Source: Acidobacterium sp. (GTDB taxonomy: Bacteria > Acidobacteriota > Terriglobia > Terriglobales > Acidobacteriaceae). From it: a stretch of DNA of 64,000 nt. The DNA lies in the NCBI GenBank assembly GCA_003131625.1, contig PKVY01000059.1, forward strand, positions 1 through 64,000. Reading direction: 5' to 3'. The notes beneath the pieces were generated by a model that saw only the letters and a list, made by a program, of their open reading frames with translations, searched no databases and was not told the origin of the DNA. The position numbers and the translations under genes were made by a program. This document shows, piece after piece, positions 62,291 through 64,000 of the stretch; the first letter of the stretch is position 1; each line of letters begins with the position of its first letter.

Positions 62291-63862
62291 TCAGGGCTGG
62301 AGGGTGGCGGTGCGGAGGAAGTCGAAAGTGCCGGAGGGGTTGGGGTGGATGTTGGCGAGGCGGCGGTTGTGGACGATGACGGAGTCGAGGTACCAGAGGT
62401 TGAGGGAGGGCAGGTCGCGAGCGGCGAGTTGCTGGATGAGGACGTAGTCGGCGATTTGCTGCTGGCGGTTAGTGGTTGAGGTGGCGTCGGAGATGAGACG
62501 GTCCATTTCGGGGCTGGAGTAGAAGCCGCGATTGGCGCCGCGGGGCGGGAAGGTGGAGCTGGAATACGCGTAGCGGAAGATGTCGGGGTTCTCGTTGCCG
62601 CCGATCCAGCGGGAGGGGGCGAGCTGAAAGGCTCCGCGGGTGAGGTCGGAGTAGAAGGTGGCGAACTCGTAGCTACGGAGGTCGAGGGCGATGCCGACCT
62701 GCGCGAGCTGCTCCTGGATGGCGACCGACATGACGCGGACGGTTTCGTCGTTGGAGGTTTTCATGCCGATATGGAAGCGGACGCCGCCGGGGCCGCGACG
62801 ATAGCCGGCCTGATCGAGGAGGGCGTTGGCGGCGGCGGGGTCGAAGGCGTGGGGCGGAGTTGCGGTCCAGGCCCAGTGCTGGGGTGGAAGGGGACTTTCG
62901 GCGAGGCGCGCTTCGCCGCGGTAGAGCGCCTGGATGATGAGCGGGCGGTTGATGGCGAGGGCGATGGCGGTGCGGACGCGCGCGTCGCGCAGGAGCGGGT
63001 CGCGCACATTGAAGACGATGTAGTTGAGGACGGTGCCGGGGCCGTCTTCGATAGCAAGATGCGGATCGCGATGCAGGGCGTAGACCTCGTCGGCGGGGAG
63101 CGCGTTGCTTTCGACGTCGGCGGAGCCTTTTTCCAGCTCGAGGGCGCGTGTTGTGGCGTCGGGGATGACGGCGAAACGGACGCGCGGGATGTTGGGGAGT
63201 GCGTCCCAGTAGCTGGGAGCGCGGGCGATAACGACATCGCGGTCGAGCTGCTGGCTGACGAAGGCGAAGGGGCCGCTGCCGTTGGGATGCTGGCCGAAGT
63301 CGCGTCCGCTGCCGTACGGGACGATGCCGATGGCTCCGTCGCAGAGATTGAAAGGGAGCGCGGGGTCGGGCGCTTTGAGGTGGAAGACGACGGTGGCGGG
63401 GTCGGGGGCGTCGATGTGGTCGAGGGTGGTGAAGGAGCCGGCTTTCACGGAAATGACGGTGCCGTTGAGGATGGAGTCGATGGTGAACTTGACGTCGCGG
63501 GAAGTGAGGGGGCGGCCGTCGTGGAAGCGGGCGTCGGTGCGGAGATGAAAGATCCAGGTCCGCGGGTCGGGGGTTTCCCAGCGGATGGCGAGGAAGGGCT
63601 GGAGGCCGAAGTGCTCGTCACGGCGGACGAGGGCGTCGAAGAGGAGGGAGTCGATGTGCTCGGCCTGGGCGTCGACGCCGATGCGGGGGTCGAGGTTGGT
63701 GGGGCTGGATTCGATGAGCATGGTGACGGTGTTGGGGTCGGGATTTTTGGCGCAGCCGGAAAGCAGGGTGCAGGGTACAGGGGACAGGGTGCAGAGAACA
63801 GCGACAAGCAAACGCGCGGTCCTTCGCGCGTTGCGCTCAGGATGACAACCCAGGCTAAACAT
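62291..63862 (-). CDS. Lipoprotein substrate-binding protein of an oligopeptide-type ABC transporter
   Basis: 523 aa from ATG 63862, which overlaps the anmK stop. A lipobox LLSGC (Cys near residue 37) would anchor it outside the inner membrane. The rest is an SBP_bac_5 protein: [49 protein letters not shown] and the C-terminal [16 protein letters not shown]. It delivers peptides, nickel or sugars to a permease, neither of which is here. The first 35 residues are encoded by two intergenic-type repeats (63808-63846 and 63764-63794). With anmK, murein-peptide recycling is a plausible role. Confidence 0.88.
   Translation of the reverse strand: MFSLGCHPERNARRTARLLVAVLCTLSPVPCTLLSGCAKNPDPNTVTMLIESSPTNLDPRIGVDAQAEHIDSLLFDALVRRDEHFGLQPFLAIRWETPDPRTWIFHLRTDARFHDGRPLTSRDVKFTIDSILNGTVISVKAGSFTTLDHIDAPDPATVVFHLKAPDPALPFNLCDGAIGIVPYGSGRDFGQHPNGSGPFAFVSQQLDRDVVIARAPSYWDALPNIPRVRFAVIPDATTRALELEKGSADVESNALPADEVYALHRDPHLAIEDGPGTVLNYIVFNVRDPLLRDARVRTAIALAINRPLIIQALYRGEARLAESPLPPQHWAWTATPPHAFDPAAANALLDQAGYRRGPGGVRFHIGMKTSNDETVRVMSVAIQEQLAQVGIALDLRSYEFATFYSDLTRGAFQLAPSRWIGGNENPDIFRYAYSSSTFPPRGANRGFYSSPEMDRLISDATSTTNRQQQIADYVLIQQLAARDLPSLNLWYLDSVIVHNRRLANIHPNPSGTFDFLRTATLQP
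63764..63794. repeat. Heptanucleotide repeat inside the lipoprotein gene
   Basis: CAGGGTG, CAGGGTA, CAGGGGA, CAGGGTG and CAG at 7-base spacing. Read on the minus strand it encodes the hydrophobic [11 protein letters not shown] of the signal peptide. Confidence 0.7.
63808..63846. repeat. GCAAACGCG-GGTCCTT repeat, copy 2, inside the lipoprotein gene
   Basis: It starts GCAAACGCGCGGTCCTT and ends CAGGATGAC, like 61124-61168. It encodes [14 protein letters not shown] near the N-terminus of the binding protein. Confidence 0.6.
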
Positions 63863-64000
63863 AGGTGATGTGGCCGAGGATGGCGGGGCGGGTGGCGCCG
63901 GTGGCGGAGGGGATGTTGCCGGGGCGGCGATGCCAGGTTTGGTACGCGAGGAGGGCGAAGGCGGCGGCTTCTTTGGCTTCGGCGGGGAGGCCGGTGGCGT
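63855..64000 (-). CDS. anmK: Anhydro-N-acetylmuramic acid kinase, C-terminal end
   Basis: Only the last 47 codons are in the window: [20 protein letters not shown], then [20 protein letters not shown] and a TAG stop. This tail is characteristic of AnmK, which phosphorylates anhydroMurNAc recovered from the cell wall. The stop codon overlaps the start of the next gene. Confidence 0.85.
   Translation of the reverse strand, partial: ATGLPAEAKEAAAFALLAYQTWHRRPGNIPSATGATRPAILGHITYV

Overview
The window reads as chromosome from an acidobacterium of the Terriglobia type (Edaphobacter/Granulicella-like). This is an inference from the high G+C, a MacB-type orphan permease of the acidobacterial ADOP class, several families of palindromic and heptanucleotide intergenic repeats, Gram-negative envelope genes, and NHL/propeller-rich secreted proteins. 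No rRNA, tRNA, CRISPR array or complete insertion sequence was seen.

Layout. 1-5.3 kb: two secreted NHL-repeat proteins on the minus strand (one cut by the window edge), each with a sigma70-like promoter and a long leader. 5.4-11.4 kb: a PIN-toxin remnant, a methylmalonyl-CoA-mutase-type large subunit, two small conserved-looking proteins, glgC, holA and a parDE-type toxin-antitoxin pair. 11.5-19 kb: ADOP permease, higBA, a periplasmic propeller sensor fused to a GGDEF diguanylate cyclase, and a small exported protein. 19.2-23.2 kb: a tight heme operon hemX/ccsA-like-hemA-hemC-hemD. 23.2-29.4 kb: PBP2 (mrdA), a LacI regulator with an MFS transporter, a small zinc ribbon protein, and a NapH/CcoG-like 4Fe-4S membrane protein. 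29.4-30.7 kb: an AT-richer foreign gene, followed by a second diverged copy of the 3' end of the Fe-S gene and two copies of a C-rich repeat. 30.7-41 kb: a GH78-like glycosidase, a membrane protein with an antitoxin-like partner, queC, a TPR protein, moeA, a fuconolactonase-type amidohydrolase, rdgB, a MagIII-like glycosylase and an aldo/keto reductase. 41-47.6 kb: flagellar genes flbD-motA-motB (minus) and flagellin-fliD-fliS (plus) with sigma28-like promoters. 47.6-57 kb: a minus-strand run of histidine kinase, response regulator, copZ, copA, an lptF-lptG fusion and an MsbA-like ABC exporter, preceded by a fatty-acid desaturase. 57-64 kb: a secreted propeller-phosphoesterase, repeats, vapBC with a palindromic operator, a HAD phosphatase, an oligopeptide-type binding lipoprotein and the end of anmK.

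Themes. Many genes start 5-13 nt after a -10-like hexamer and have no good ribosome binding site, which suggests frequent leaderless mRNAs. Four toxin-antitoxin traces (parDE, higBA, vapBC, a PIN remnant) and one orphan antitoxin-like gene are scattered among housekeeping genes. At least five repeat families occupy the gaps, and one appears to have supplied the lipoprotein signal sequence of the binding protein at 62-64 kb. The most unusual locus is the foreign gene with the duplicated 3' end at 29.35-30.17 kb.
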